Source of the DNA: JAHJQT01 sp964494655
GTDB taxonomy: Bacteria > Patescibacteriota > Minisyncoccia > Portnoybacterales > UBA2143
NCBI GenBank assembly: GCA_964494655.1
Contig: CAZBRM010000003.1
Coordinates: 1 to 42,361 of the forward strand
Length of the DNA stretch: 42,361 nt
Direction: 5' to 3'
Shown here: one piece after another, positions 1 through 7,297 of the stretch
How the letters are laid out: each line of letters starts with the position of its first letter
How positions within the stretch are numbered: position 1 is the first letter of the stretch
Notes under the pieces: model-generated
Databases searched by the model: none
Told to the model about the DNA's origin: nothing
Seen by the model: the letters and a program-made list of their open reading frames with translations, nothing else
Position numbers and translations under genes: made by a program

Positions 1-58
1 CCTCATCAGGATTTTCCTGAAAATAAGTTCTGACTTTGTTTAATAAGTCCTGCCATTG
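1..58. other. Left edge, no gene assigned
   Basis: No start or conserved motif can be recognised in these bases. A terminator with its T-run on the plus strand follows at 59-88, so this is probably the 3' end of a plus-strand gene lying outside the window; plus-strand frames close at positions 20, 33 and 43. Which frame, if any, is coding cannot be decided here. Confidence 0.3.
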
Positions 59-92
59 AAATAACCGTTATTTTATACGGTTATTTTTATTA
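59..92 (+). terminator. Intrinsic terminator
   Basis: A stem of about 9 bp (AATAACCG arm near 60-67, CGGTTATT arm 78-85) with a 10-nt AT loop is followed by a T-rich tract. It would end transcription entering from the left edge, before the TspO gene. Confidence 0.7.
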
Positions 93-106
93 TTCAATAA
101 ATAATG

Positions 107-112
107 TATAAT
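107..112 (+). promoter_or_regulatory. -10 box of tspO
   Basis: TATAAT lies 7 bp before the ATG, so transcription would begin at or next to the start codon (leaderless). No good -35 is visible because the terminator occupies that place. No SD precedes the gene, which fits a leaderless mRNA. Confidence 0.45.
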
Positions 113-118
113 TAAATT

Positions 119-592
119 ATGAATAATATTATTAAATTAATTTTATCTATTATAATCTGTGAAGGGGCTGGTATTCTTGGTAGTATTTTTACTACTAAAT
201 CAGTAAGTGGTTGGTATTTAACTATTAATAAGCCAAATTTTAATCCTCCTAGTTGGATTTTTGGACCAGTTTGGATTTTATTATATTTATTAATGGGAAT
301 TTCTGTGTTTATTATTTGGTCAAAATTTAATGATCATAGTCTTTTTAAATCAGCTATAATAATATTTTCAATTCAATTATTGTTAAATGTATTTTGGTCT
401 TTTTTATTCTTCGGACAAAAAAGTCCTTTATTAGCTTTTATTGAAATAATTTTTCTTTGGATAGCTATTTTAATAACAATTATTGTTTTTTATAAATTAA
501 ATCATTTGTCAGCATATTTATTGATTCCATATATTTTATGGGTTAGTTTTGCATCTGTTCTTAATTATTTCATTTGGAGATTGAATATATAA
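119..592 (+). CDS. tspO: TspO/MBR family tryptophan-rich sensory protein
   Basis: A 157-residue integral membrane protein with about five hydrophobic helices, the normal length and topology for TspO (translocator protein / peripheral benzodiazepine receptor). The family signature is clear: a W-Y-x-x-x-x-K-P-x-F-x-P-P segment near residues 32-45, followed by F-G-P-V-W and L-Y-L-L-M-G. Family members bind porphyrins and related ligands and are linked to stress or tetrapyrrole handling; the ligand here is unknown, and no tetrapyrrole genes are nearby. It appears monocistronic, with its own -10 box and a separate SD for the next gene. Confidence 0.9.
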   Translation: MNNIIKLILSIIICEGAGILGSIFTTKSVSGWYLTINKPNFNPPSWIFGPVWILLYLLMGISVFIIWSKFNDHSLFKSAIIIFSIQLLLNVFWSFLFFGQKSPLLAFIEIIFLWIAILITIIVFYKLNHLSAYLLIPYILWVSFASVLNYFIWRLNI

Positions 593-628
593 ACGTATAA
601 TTAAATTAATTAAGAAAGGAGAAAAAAT

Positions 629-1792
629 ATGAAAATAAAAAAAGTAACATATTTATCATTAGTATTATTTTTAATAATCGGCTTATATGCTTTTAATACA
701 TCTGCGGCTGAATTTCGTTTTATCAAAAAAGGAGGCAATGTGACTGTAGGTCAAGATGAAAAAGTGAAGAATCTTTATACTGCAGGCAATATGATTTCTA
801 TTAACGGTGATGTAGAGAAAAGTCTTTATGTGGCTGGGAATGTTATTATAATTAACGGTGATGTTGAAAATAATATTTGTGTTGCCGGAAATACAGTAGT
901 AATACGAGGGAGTGTCGGTGATAGTATTCACGCTGGTGCTGGGAATATTATTATTGATGGAGAGATCAAAGAAGATTTATTTTTAGGCAGCGGCAATATA
1001 ACTATTTCTAAATCAGCTTCAATTGGTGGCGATGTGATTATTGGAGGCGGGACAGTGGATATTCAAGGACCAATAGCTGGCGATGTTCGTTTAGGCGGCG
1101 GACAAGTAATTATTAATAGCAAAATAGGAGGGGAGGTTAATGCAAGGGTTGATGAATTGATACTAGGTAGCCAGGCTGAAATTATTGGTAAAGTGACATA
1201 TTCATCCTCTAAAGAGGCAACTCTAGAAGAGGGAGCTAATCTTTTAGGAGGAATTGAATTTAATGAGATAAAAAATGTTAAAAATGTAGATAAAGGCAAT
1301 GCTTTTGGATTCTTTTTTGCTATTTTTTCCATAGGTTTATTAATTAAACTTTTAGGATTAATAACAGTCGGTCTTGTTCTAATCTATGTCTTTAAAGATT
1401 TTGTTACTAAAATTGTTAAAGAAGGACTTAGTAATTTCTGGTCTAATCTTGGACGCGGTTTTGCAGCTTTAATTTTAACTCCAATAGTTTGTGTTATTCT
1501 TTTAATTACAATAATTGGCGCTTGGATAGCTGGATTAGTTGGAATAGTTTACGCTTTTACATTGCTTTTGACCTCAAGTTTGGCTAGTGTTATTTTTGGT
1601 AGTTGGTTGATTAAGGTTTTAAAGAAGAAATCAGAATATCCAATTAATTGGCAAGCAGTAGTCTTAGGCGTGATTGTCTTGCAATTTGTTGTTTTAATAC
1701 CTTTTGTTGGTTGGTTAGTAGGTTTGATCTTTATGTTAATCGGTTTGGGCGCTATTTCCAGATTAATTTATCAAGGCGTTATTAAAAAATAG
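629..1792 (+). CDS. Bactofilin-like polymer-forming membrane protein
   Basis: A 387-residue protein with an N-terminal signal or anchor helix (residues 5-26), then about 150 residues of short G-[ND]-[VI] repeats (for example INGDVE and IIGGGT patterns), as in a right-handed beta-helix of the bactofilin/polymer-forming cytoskeletal type. The C-terminal ~155 residues hold four or more hydrophobic helices. Such fusions are usually annotated as polymer-forming cytoskeletal proteins. The N-terminal signal suggests that the beta-helix is outside the membrane, unlike true cytoplasmic bactofilins. The start is set by an AAAGGAG SD at 615-621. A strong terminator follows. Confidence 0.75.
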   Translation: MKIKKVTYLSLVLFLIIGLYAFNTSAAEFRFIKKGGNVTVGQDEKVKNLYTAGNMISINGDVEKSLYVAGNVIIINGDVENNICVAGNTVVIRGSVGDSIHAGAGNIIIDGEIKEDLFLGSGNITISKSASIGGDVIIGGGTVDIQGPIAGDVRLGGGQVIINSKIGGEVNARVDELILGSQAEIIGKVTYSSSKEATLEEGANLLGGIEFNEIKNVKNVDKGNAFGFFFAIFSIGLLIKLLGLITVGLVLIYVFKDFVTKIVKEGLSNFWSNLGRGFAALILTPIVCVILLITIIGAWIAGLVGIVYAFTLLLTSSLASVIFGSWLIKVLKKKSEYPINWQAVVLGVIVLQFVVLIPFVGWLVGLIFMLIGLGAISRLIYQGVIKK

Positions 1793-1810
1793 TCTAGGTA
1801 TTGTATAAAT

Positions 1811-1845
1811 AAAAACAGCCCTGATAAATCAGGGCTGTTTTTATT
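1811..1845. terminator. Bidirectional intrinsic terminator
   Basis: An almost perfect hairpin, AAAACAGCCCTGA paired with TCAGGGCTGTTTT around a TAAA loop, with A and T tracts on both sides. It serves the bactofilin-like gene on the plus strand and the RRM gene on the minus strand. Confidence 0.9.
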
Positions 1846-1856
1846 TTGAGGAGCGA

Positions 1857-2159
1857 TTACCAACGATTGTTGCCTCCGCCGCCTCGATTGAAATCTCTTC
1901 GTGGACGCTCTTCCATTGGACGAGCTTCATTAACGGTAAGACTTCTTCCTTCAAATTCTTTGCCGTTCCACATTTCAATGGCTTTTTGAGCTTCTTTATC
2001 AGAAGACATCTCTATAAAGCCAAATCCTTTTGAACGACCGGACATTTTGTCAGTAATAATTGCTGCTGACTCAACTGTTCCGGCTTTTGCAAAAGCATCT
2101 TTCAAGGAATCTTCGGTGGTGTCATAAGACAAACCACCAACATATAATTTCTTAGCCAT
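1857..2159 (-). CDS. RRM-domain RNA-binding protein
   Basis: A 100-residue protein consisting of one RNA recognition motif plus a short Arg/Gly-rich tail (RGGGG near the C-terminus). RNP2 is KLYVGGLSY at residues 4-12 and RNP1 is KGFGFIEM at about 44-51, with the aromatic residues that stack on RNA. It resembles the small bacterial Rbp-type glycine-rich proteins of cyanobacteria, which are often cold-induced; a cold role here is inference. An AAGGA SD lies just upstream. It has its own consensus promoter and a structured ~105-nt 5' UTR. Confidence 0.92.
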   Translation of the reverse strand: MAKKLYVGGLSYDTTEDSLKDAFAKAGTVESAAIITDKMSGRSKGFGFIEMSSDKEAQKAIEMWNGKEFEGRSLTVNEARPMEERPRRDFNRGGGGNNRW

Positions 2160-2179
2160 ATTTTTCCTTATTATTTTAT

Positions 2180-2227
2180 TAAGCGTAAGTCGACTTTTTA
2201 TACTTTTTACTTTTTGACTTACACTTA
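2180..2227 (-). promoter_or_regulatory. 5' UTR hairpin of the RRM gene
   Basis: The arms at 2180-2191 and 2216-2227 are complementary over 12 bp with a single G-U pair. The 24-nt loop is AT-rich. The hairpin lies in the leader between the predicted start of transcription (about 2265) and the SD, so it could control stability or translation. Confidence 0.5.
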
Positions 2228-2271
2228 TCGCATAAGGAAAGAGAAAACTTATAAAACTTACGTCTGCTTGT

Positions 2272-2300
2272 ATTATATATGATTATAATTAGGAAGTCAA
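2272..2300 (-). promoter_or_regulatory. Sigma-70 type promoter of the RRM gene
   Basis: Read on the minus strand: TTGACT (2300-2295), 17-bp spacer, TATAAT (2277-2272). Predicted transcription start is near 2265, giving a leader of about 105 nt, unusually long for this window. Confidence 0.8.
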
Positions 2301-2344
2301 GTAAATTCTTCTTGCTTGTATTATTTTTTATACTTTGATAAAAT

Positions 2345-2385
2345 AAAAAAACGCTGGGAAGTAGTTTGTTATCCCAGCGTCGTTT
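2345..2385 (-). terminator. Intrinsic terminator of the small hypothetical gene
   Basis: A 9-bp perfect stem (2351-2359 with 2372-2380, ACGCTGGGA type) and a 12-nt loop, followed on the minus strand by a long T-run. It begins 19 nt past the stop of the minus-strand gene at 2399-2704. Confidence 0.85.
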
Positions 2386-2398
2386 TTGACAAAATTGA

Positions 2399-2704
2399 TT
2401 ATATGGATTCATGATAGATTCTCCTTTCTATTTGTTCTAATAATTCATTGGCAGATGGTATGATTTTTAAAAAAATCTTGTCTTTTTTAGTAGAAATCAT
2501 TTCTAACAAATTGCTATACTTAATTAAATCTTTTCGTATTTGATTAATTAACTGTTTAATAGTTAATTTTCCAAATACAATTTGAGTTGGCAGCTTCAGT
2601 TGTCCATTCTCAAGGAGATTTTCAAGAAAAGGAATCCATTCTTCAATATCCATATATAATTCATCTAAATCTTGCCAAATTTCTTCCTGATTTTCAGTAT
2701 TCAT
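2399..2704 (-). CDS. Small acidic hypothetical protein
   Basis: A 101-residue protein I do not recognise. The start is the ATG at 2704, set by a perfect AAGGAGGTGA SD; an upstream in-frame ATG would give 25 extra residues but has no SD and would run into the divergent promoter region. It is predicted largely helical, with an acidic, tryptophan-containing N-terminal half (residues 1-35) and a more basic C-terminal half; no signal peptide or membrane segment. It is divergent from the prenyltransferase gene and ends in a strong terminator, so it is a discrete transcription unit. Function unknown. Confidence 0.7.
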   Translation of the reverse strand: MNTENQEEIWQDLDELYMDIEEWIPFLENLLENGQLKLPTQIVFGKLTIKQLINQIRKDLIKYSNLLEMISTKKDKIFLKIIPSANELLEQIERRIYHESI

Positions 2705-2760
2705 TTTAATCACCTCCTTTTTATTGTTAATGTGCTTTATTAAAAATAACCATATAACCA

Positions 2761-2766
2761 TATAAT
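2761..2766 (+). promoter_or_regulatory. -10 box of the prenyltransferase operon
   Basis: TATAAT 15 bp before the ATG at 2781 in the 76-bp divergent intergenic region. The -35 match is poor. The transcript would have a leader of under 10 nt and no SD. Confidence 0.4.
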
Positions 2767-2780
2767 AATTATACAACAAA

Positions 2781-3509
2781 ATGAATAAAATAGAAAAAGA
2801 AAGTCTTCCTAATCATGTCGCTATTGTTCCTGATGGCAATCGCAGGTGGGCAAAGAAAAGAGGATTAGCTCCCTGGCGCGGACATTTAGCAGGAGCAAAA
2901 AAAACTGAAGAGCAAGTTCAAGTAGCTTTTAATTTAGGTCTTAAATGTCTTTCTTATTGGGGAGGATCATATGATAATTTAATTAAAAGAGGTAAAATAG
3001 AAATTAACAATCTTTTTAAAATTTATGAAAGGTATTTTAATAAATTAATTAAGGATAAGAAAATTTACGAGAACGAAGTAAAAGTAAATGTGATCGGCCG
3101 TTGGCGAGAAATCTTGCCTAAAACAGGTATTAAAGCGGCTGAAGAATTGGTCAAAGCAACAGAAAGTCATAATAAGCGCAAGCTTAATTTTTTTATCGCT
3201 TATGATGGAACCCATGAAATGATTTCTGCCATAAAAAGTATTGTTAAAGAGGCTAGAAAAAATAGGAATATAACAGTAACTCCAGATTTATTAAAAGAGC
3301 ATTTATGGACTAAAGATTTGCCTCCTGTTGATTTGTTAATTAGAACCGGAAGTTATGATGATCCTCATAATAGCGCTGGTTTTATGATGTGGCTTACGGC
3401 TAATTCACAATTATATTTTCCAAAAGGATTCTATCCTGACTTTGGAAGAAAGGAATTTATTAAAGCAATAGAAGAATTTCAAAGAAGAGAAAGAAGATTG
3501 GGAAAATAA
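2781..3509 (+). CDS. uppS: Divergent cis-prenyltransferase (UppS family)
   Basis: A 242-residue cytosolic enzyme of the undecaprenyl diphosphate synthase family, which condenses isopentenyl units to make the lipid carrier for murein and polysaccharide. The substrate loop H-V-A-I-V-P-D-G-N-R-R-W-A is intact (catalytic Asp18), and RTG at 188-190 matches the IPP-binding Arg region. Other family-typical sites differ: SxENW becomes S-Y-D-N-L (63-67), the RxSNF segment becomes HNSAGF (196-201), and the Mg-binding Glu near the end of the domain is Gln210. It may be a divergent UppS or make a different chain length. It is followed after 1 nt by the methyltransferase gene. Confidence 0.8.
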   Translation: MNKIEKESLPNHVAIVPDGNRRWAKKRGLAPWRGHLAGAKKTEEQVQVAFNLGLKCLSYWGGSYDNLIKRGKIEINNLFKIYERYFNKLIKDKKIYENEVKVNVIGRWREILPKTGIKAAEELVKATESHNKRKLNFFIAYDGTHEMISAIKSIVKEARKNRNITVTPDLLKEHLWTKDLPPVDLLIRTGSYDDPHNSAGFMMWLTANSQLYFPKGFYPDFGRKEFIKAIEEFQRRERRLGK

Positions 3510-3510
3510 T

Positions 3511-4134
3511 ATGAACAAATTAATTGATCAGCTTATTAAACAAAAATATCTTAAAAGCCCAGTTATTATTGATGCTTTTAAAAAAATTAAACGAGCTGAT
3601 TTTGTTCCCAGGGAAGTAATAAGAGAAAAAGGCGAGGATTTTGTTAATCAATATAATGCTCCTTTGTCAATTGGCTTTAGACAGACAATTTCTCAGCCAT
3701 TAACAGTGGCTTTTATGTTAGAATTATTACATCCAGAAAAAGGCGATAGAATCTTAGATGTTGGTTCTGGGTCTGGCTGGCAAACAGCCATGCTTTGCCA
3801 GATAGTTGGGCTTGATGGTTTTATTCATGCAATAGAGTTAATTCCAGAATTAAAGGAATTTGGAGAGAACAATGTTTCAAAATATAACTTTAAGAATGTA
3901 GAATTTATTTGCGGTAATGGTTCTGCTGGATTATTAGACAAAGCTCCTTTCGACAAAATTATTGCAGCAGCAGCTGCTGATGAAATTCCAAAAGCATGGA
4001 AAGAGCAATTAAAAATTAATGGGCGTTTGGTTGCTCCAGTTGGAAACAGTATTTGGTTATTAATTAAAAAAGACAAAGATAAATTTGAGAAAAAAGAATA
4101 TCCTGGTTTTGTTTTTGTGCCATTAATAAATTAA
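3511..4134 (+). CDS. pcm: Protein-L-isoaspartate O-methyltransferase family
   Basis: A 207-residue SAM-dependent methyltransferase of the PCMT family, which repairs isoaspartyl residues in damaged proteins. Seen are the N-terminal family region (R-A-D-F-V-P, residues 28-33), the ISQP motif at about 62-65 and the SAM-binding loop D-V-G-S-G-S-G-W near 86-93. It overlaps the next gene by one base (TAATG), so the two are probably translationally coupled in the uppS-pcm-mltG transcript. The sequence fits the family well; a broader protein-methylation role is possible. Confidence 0.88.
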   Translation: MNKLIDQLIKQKYLKSPVIIDAFKKIKRADFVPREVIREKGEDFVNQYNAPLSIGFRQTISQPLTVAFMLELLHPEKGDRILDVGSGSGWQTAMLCQIVGLDGFIHAIELIPELKEFGENNVSKYNFKNVEFICGNGSAGLLDKAPFDKIIAAAAADEIPKAWKEQLKINGRLVAPVGNSIWLLIKKDKDKFEKKEYPGFVFVPLIN

Positions 4135-5132
4135 TGAAAAAGAAAAGAATAAGAATAAGAATAAATAATAAAAAGCATTTCGTTGTTTTTTTAGCTTCTG
4201 TTTTGTTTATAATTTCTATTATTTGCGTTAGTAGCTGTTATTTTATCAAATATCAGATTAGCGCTCCTTTGAATAATCAAGGAACTGAACAAACATTTAT
4301 TATAGAAAAAGGCGATGGTCTAGAGAAAATTGCAAATAATTTAGAAAAAGATGGGATTATAAGAAATAGCGTTTGGTTTACTGCTTATGTTTTCTATAAA
4401 GGATGGGCAGGTCATTTGCAAGCGGGAGAATATTCTTTAGGTTCCAATTTAAATATTGTTCAAATAACAGACAGAATATTTAAAGGAGATGTAATTCCTG
4501 AGGAGATAAAAATAACTATTCCTGAAGGATTTAATTTAAAACAAATTGATGCTCGTTTAACTGAGGCTGGTTTGATTGAAGCAGGCGAGTTATCTATTCA
4601 ATCTCATTTAGAAGGATATCTGTTTCCTGATACTTACGAATTTAATAAAAAAATAGATTTAGATGAGATTATTAATATAATCAAGGAAAATTTTGATAAA
4701 AAATTAGACGCTGATTTAATAAATGAAATAAAAAAGCAAAAAAAGACAATTGAAGAAATAATTATTATGGCAAGTTTAATAGAAAAAGAAGTTCCTCTTT
4801 ATGAAGATAGTCGGATTGTTTCAGGAGTTTTTTGGAACAGGTTAAGCGTTAACTATCCATTACAGTCCTGCGCTACTATTGCTTACGCTTTAGGAAAAGA
4901 TAAATGGATTTATTCTATTGAGGATACTAAAATTGATTCACCTTATAATACTTATGAGAATATAGGGCTTCCGCCAGGACCTATTTGTAATCCAGGACTT
5001 TTAGCCATCAAGGCCGCTATTTATCCTCAATATACAGATTATTATTTCTTTTTATCAAAACCAAGCGGGGAGACGGTTTTTAGTAAAACATTTGAAGAGC
5101 ATCAGGAAAATATGGCTAAGTATTTGAAATAG
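4134..5132 (+). CDS. mltG: Endolytic murein transglycosylase MltG (YceG-like)
   Basis: A 332-residue membrane-anchored protein with one N-terminal TM helix (about residues 14-37) after a very basic cytoplasmic tail, a LysM-like subdomain, then the YceG catalytic domain. The active-site segment A-S-L-I-E-K-E with downstream R-I-V-S-G-V-F-W-N-R-L is typical, and the conserved C-terminal G-L-P-P-G-P-I-C-N-P-G is present. MltG cleaves nascent glycan strands and sets their length. The start is the coupled ATG overlapping the stop of pcm. Confidence 0.93.
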   Translation: MKKKRIRIRINNKKHFVVFLASVLFIISIICVSSCYFIKYQISAPLNNQGTEQTFIIEKGDGLEKIANNLEKDGIIRNSVWFTAYVFYKGWAGHLQAGEYSLGSNLNIVQITDRIFKGDVIPEEIKITIPEGFNLKQIDARLTEAGLIEAGELSIQSHLEGYLFPDTYEFNKKIDLDEIINIIKENFDKKLDADLINEIKKQKKTIEEIIIMASLIEKEVPLYEDSRIVSGVFWNRLSVNYPLQSCATIAYALGKDKWIYSIEDTKIDSPYNTYENIGLPPGPICNPGLLAIKAAIYPQYTDYYFFLSKPSGETVFSKTFEEHQENMAKYLK

Positions 5133-5190
5133 ATAGTTGACAAGATTATTGATATATAACAAGATTAAGTTAAGATTTGTTTAATAGGTT

Positions 5191-6102
5191 ATGAATAAAA
5201 GAGAGGTTTTAAAATCAGACAATATTCAAAAGACTCCAAAAACAAATATACTTGCTATAATTTTGATATTATTTTTATTTCTAGTGTTCGGGGGAATTAT
5301 TGCTATTATAATTGGTTCTGTGCCAGGAATAGGTGTATTAGTTTCTATATTCTTTAAAATCTTCAGTTGGGATTTATCTGTTGAATTATTTTTGATCATT
5401 AATTGGGCAACCACCGCGCTAATAATTGGATCTTTAATTAGTATATTAATTCCAAAAAGCCTTCCTCGATGGAATATTCTATTAACTCTCGTAGCAATTA
5501 TACCCATATTTAGTTATTTCTTATCTATGGCAGGAATGAGTGATTCTATGGGCAAAGAAAGTATTTCTAGATGGTTTTGGGTAGTTATTCCTCCTTTGTT
5601 TTATGCTATAGGAGTTATCATATCTTATCTAATATCAAAAAGAACTAAGCAATCAATTGAAAAAACTCAAAAAAATATAACTAAATCACAGATAATCCTA
5701 ATACCTTTAATATCATTTGTTTGTGGAGGAATATTCATCATTATTTTAACTTTCATTACCATGTCTACAATGATGATGTTTGCAGAAACAGATTCTTTAG
5801 AGGTTATGGAATCCATGATAGCAACCATAGCAATAGTATCTATAGCAATACTTTCAATTATATTTTTTATATTAGGTATTTTCATAAAACGCTTCTTGCC
5901 AAAACATTTTCCTAAATGGGGTATCTTTTTAACCATTCCTCTACCAATGTATCAGTTTATATCTTCTATCACTTCAAGTTCTTCTGGGCAGGTAACCATT
6001 GAAAATCTTTTTTACTCTTTTATTCCAATTATAGCTTATCTCACTGGATTATTTATAGGTTATAAAAAAACAAATAAAAAAATTGAAACACACTTATATT
6101 GA
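5191..6102 (+). CDS. Polytopic membrane protein, unknown function
   Basis: A 303-residue protein with about eight predicted TM helices in two similar halves of four, separated by a basic loop near residues 149-165. No family motif is recognised. It has no strong SD. Its stop codon is shared with the -35 box of the rplJ promoter, so it is transcribed separately from the ribosomal operon. It could be a small transporter-like or structural membrane protein; no function can be given. Confidence 0.65.
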   Translation: MNKREVLKSDNIQKTPKTNILAIILILFLFLVFGGIIAIIIGSVPGIGVLVSIFFKIFSWDLSVELFLIINWATTALIIGSLISILIPKSLPRWNILLTLVAIIPIFSYFLSMAGMSDSMGKESISRWFWVVIPPLFYAIGVIISYLISKRTKQSIEKTQKNITKSQIILIPLISFVCGGIFIIILTFITMSTMMMFAETDSLEVMESMIATIAIVSIAILSIIFFILGIFIKRFLPKHFPKWGIFLTIPLPMYQFISSITSSSSGQVTIENLFYSFIPIIAYLTGLFIGYKKTNKKIETHLY

Positions 6103-6127
6103 CAGGTTTTTAAAAATGGAATAAGAT
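6099..6127 (+). promoter_or_regulatory. Promoter of the rplJ-rplL operon
   Basis: TTGACA (6099-6104), 17-bp spacer, TAAGAT (6122-6127). The -35 overlaps the TGA stop of the preceding gene. The predicted start near 6134 lies just before the leader stem at 6147. Confidence 0.75.
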
Positions 6128-6146
6128 TAAGTTAATTGAATATAAG

Positions 6147-6214
6147 CCATAGATAATAGGCAACTAGTAAGACCTATTGAGGCAGAAATATAATTATTTT
6201 GCATTTGTCTATGG
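6147..6214 (+). promoter_or_regulatory. L10 (rplJ) leader RNA
   Basis: This matches the known ribosomal L10 leader. The closing stem P1 pairs 6147-6155 with 6206-6214 (9 bp, one G-U). An internal stem pairs AATAGG (6155-6160) with CCTATT (6173-6178), followed by GAGGC and an A-rich stretch, as in the family's conserved AGACCT-GAGG core. L10(L12)4 is the known ligand in other bacteria. The 3' strand of P1 is reused by the terminator that follows, so the two structures exclude each other. Confidence 0.8.
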
Positions 6215-6239
6215 TTTATCCATAGATTTTTTGTTTTCT
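6207..6239 (+). terminator. Attenuator terminator in the rplJ leader
   Basis: CTATGG (6209-6214) pairs with CCATAG (6220-6225) around TTTAT, extended by two more pairs, and is followed by a T-rich tract. Its 5' arm is the 3' strand of leader stem P1. This arrangement gives transcription attenuation of rplJ-rplL. Confidence 0.78.
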
Positions 6240-6252
6240 TTACTTATATACA

Positions 6253-6771
6253 ATGATCACTAAAGAACAAAAAAAAGAAATAATCAAAGATTTAATTGAT
6301 AAATTGTCTCGCCAGAAAGCAGTTGTTTTTTTTGATTACACAGGATTAGGGGTTAATAAATTTCAAGAATTGCGCAACAAATTAAGAGAGCGGGAAATAG
6401 AATGTCAGGCATACAAGAAAACATTAATTAATCTATCTTTAGAAAAAGCAGGATTTAAAGGATTAAAAACAAATGATTTGCCTGGGCAAGTAGCTTTGGT
6501 GTTTGGATATAACGATGAAATTCTACCGGCCAAGATTTTATATGATTTTTCAAAGGGAAATAAAGAAATAAAGATATTATCAGGTTTTGTGCAAGGAGAA
6601 TATTTAGAACAGGCAGCCATAGAGAATTTAGCTAAATTACCTTCAAGGCAAGAATTATTAGGTAAAGTGATTGGCAGTATTTTATCTCCCATATCTAACT
6701 TAACTAATATTTTTAATGGAAATTTAATAAAATTAATTAATATATTAAAAAATTTAAAATTAGAAGCATAA
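6253..6771 (+). CDS. rplJ: Ribosomal protein uL10
   Basis: A 172-residue protein that forms the base of the ribosomal stalk, binding 23S rRNA through its N-terminal domain and bL12 dimers through its C-terminal helix. The N-terminal K-x-x-I-I-K-D-L start, the VVFFDYTGL strand and the conserved S-P-I-S-N-L region before the long C-terminal helix all fit. There is no SD; the ATG lies 13 nt after the attenuator T-tract. It is co-transcribed with rplL, 46 nt downstream, and presumably autoregulated through the leader. Confidence 0.95.
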   Translation: MITKEQKKEIIKDLIDKLSRQKAVVFFDYTGLGVNKFQELRNKLREREIECQAYKKTLINLSLEKAGFKGLKTNDLPGQVALVFGYNDEILPAKILYDFSKGNKEIKILSGFVQGEYLEQAAIENLAKLPSRQELLGKVIGSILSPISNLTNIFNGNLIKLINILKNLKLEA

Positions 6772-6817
6772 AGCTTGAAGTGTTGATGTTTTGAGTTTTA
6801 TGCTTTAAAATAAAATT

Positions 6818-7267
6818 ATGACAGAAGAAAAAAAACAAGAAGTAAAAGAATCTCCTGAAAAAGAAGAGAAAAAAGAAGAAATAAAAATTCCTTCTAAATT
6901 TAAAGATATAATTAAACAGATTGAAGAAATGACTGTTTTAGATTTAGCTGAATTAGTTAAAATTTTAGAAGAAAAATTTGGTGTTAGTTCTATGCCTGTA
7001 GCAGCGGCTCCAGTTGCTGGTTCAGGAGCTGGAGTTGAAGCTGGAATAGAAGAAAAGAGCTCTTTTGATATAGAGCTTAAGAATGTTGGAGAACAAAAGA
7101 TAGCTGTTATAAAAGTTGTAAAAGAAATTACAGGATTAGGTTTGAAAGACGCTAAGGACTTGGTTGATGCCGCGCCTAAGCAAATTAAGCAAGGCGTTAA
7201 AAAGGAAGAAGCTGAAGAAATAAAGAAAAAATTAGAAGAAGCCGGAGCAATTGTTGAGTTAAAATAA
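6818..7267 (+). CDS. rplL: Ribosomal protein bL12 with charged N-terminal extension
   Basis: A 149-residue stalk protein, against about 120-130 in most bacteria. Residues 1-25 are an extra, almost entirely Lys/Glu segment before the usual dimerisation helices (M-T-V-L-D-L-A-E-L from residue 38). An Ala/Val/Gly hinge and the factor-binding C-terminal domain follow (G-L-G-L-K-D-A-K-D-L-V-D, conserved). The internal Met38 would remove half of the dimerisation domain, so the long start is preferred. It binds translation factors such as EF-G and EF-Tu. Confidence 0.94.
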   Translation: MTEEKKQEVKESPEKEEKKEEIKIPSKFKDIIKQIEEMTVLDLAELVKILEEKFGVSSMPVAAAPVAGSGAGVEAGIEEKSSFDIELKNVGEQKIAVIKVVKEITGLGLKDAKDLVDAAPKQIKQGVKKEEAEEIKKKLEEAGAIVELK

Positions 7268-7297
7268 AAAAATATTTCTTTAAGACAGGGATATTTT

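Noticed and set aside
1..60. Minus-strand frame reading WQDLLNKVRTYFQENPDE toward the left edge
   Set aside because: It looks protein-like, but has no start codon in frame before an upstream stop, and the terminator orientation suggests a plus-strand gene instead.
2179..2412. 77-codon minus-strand frame
   Set aside because: It covers the terminator, promoter and leader of neighbouring genes and has no coding character.
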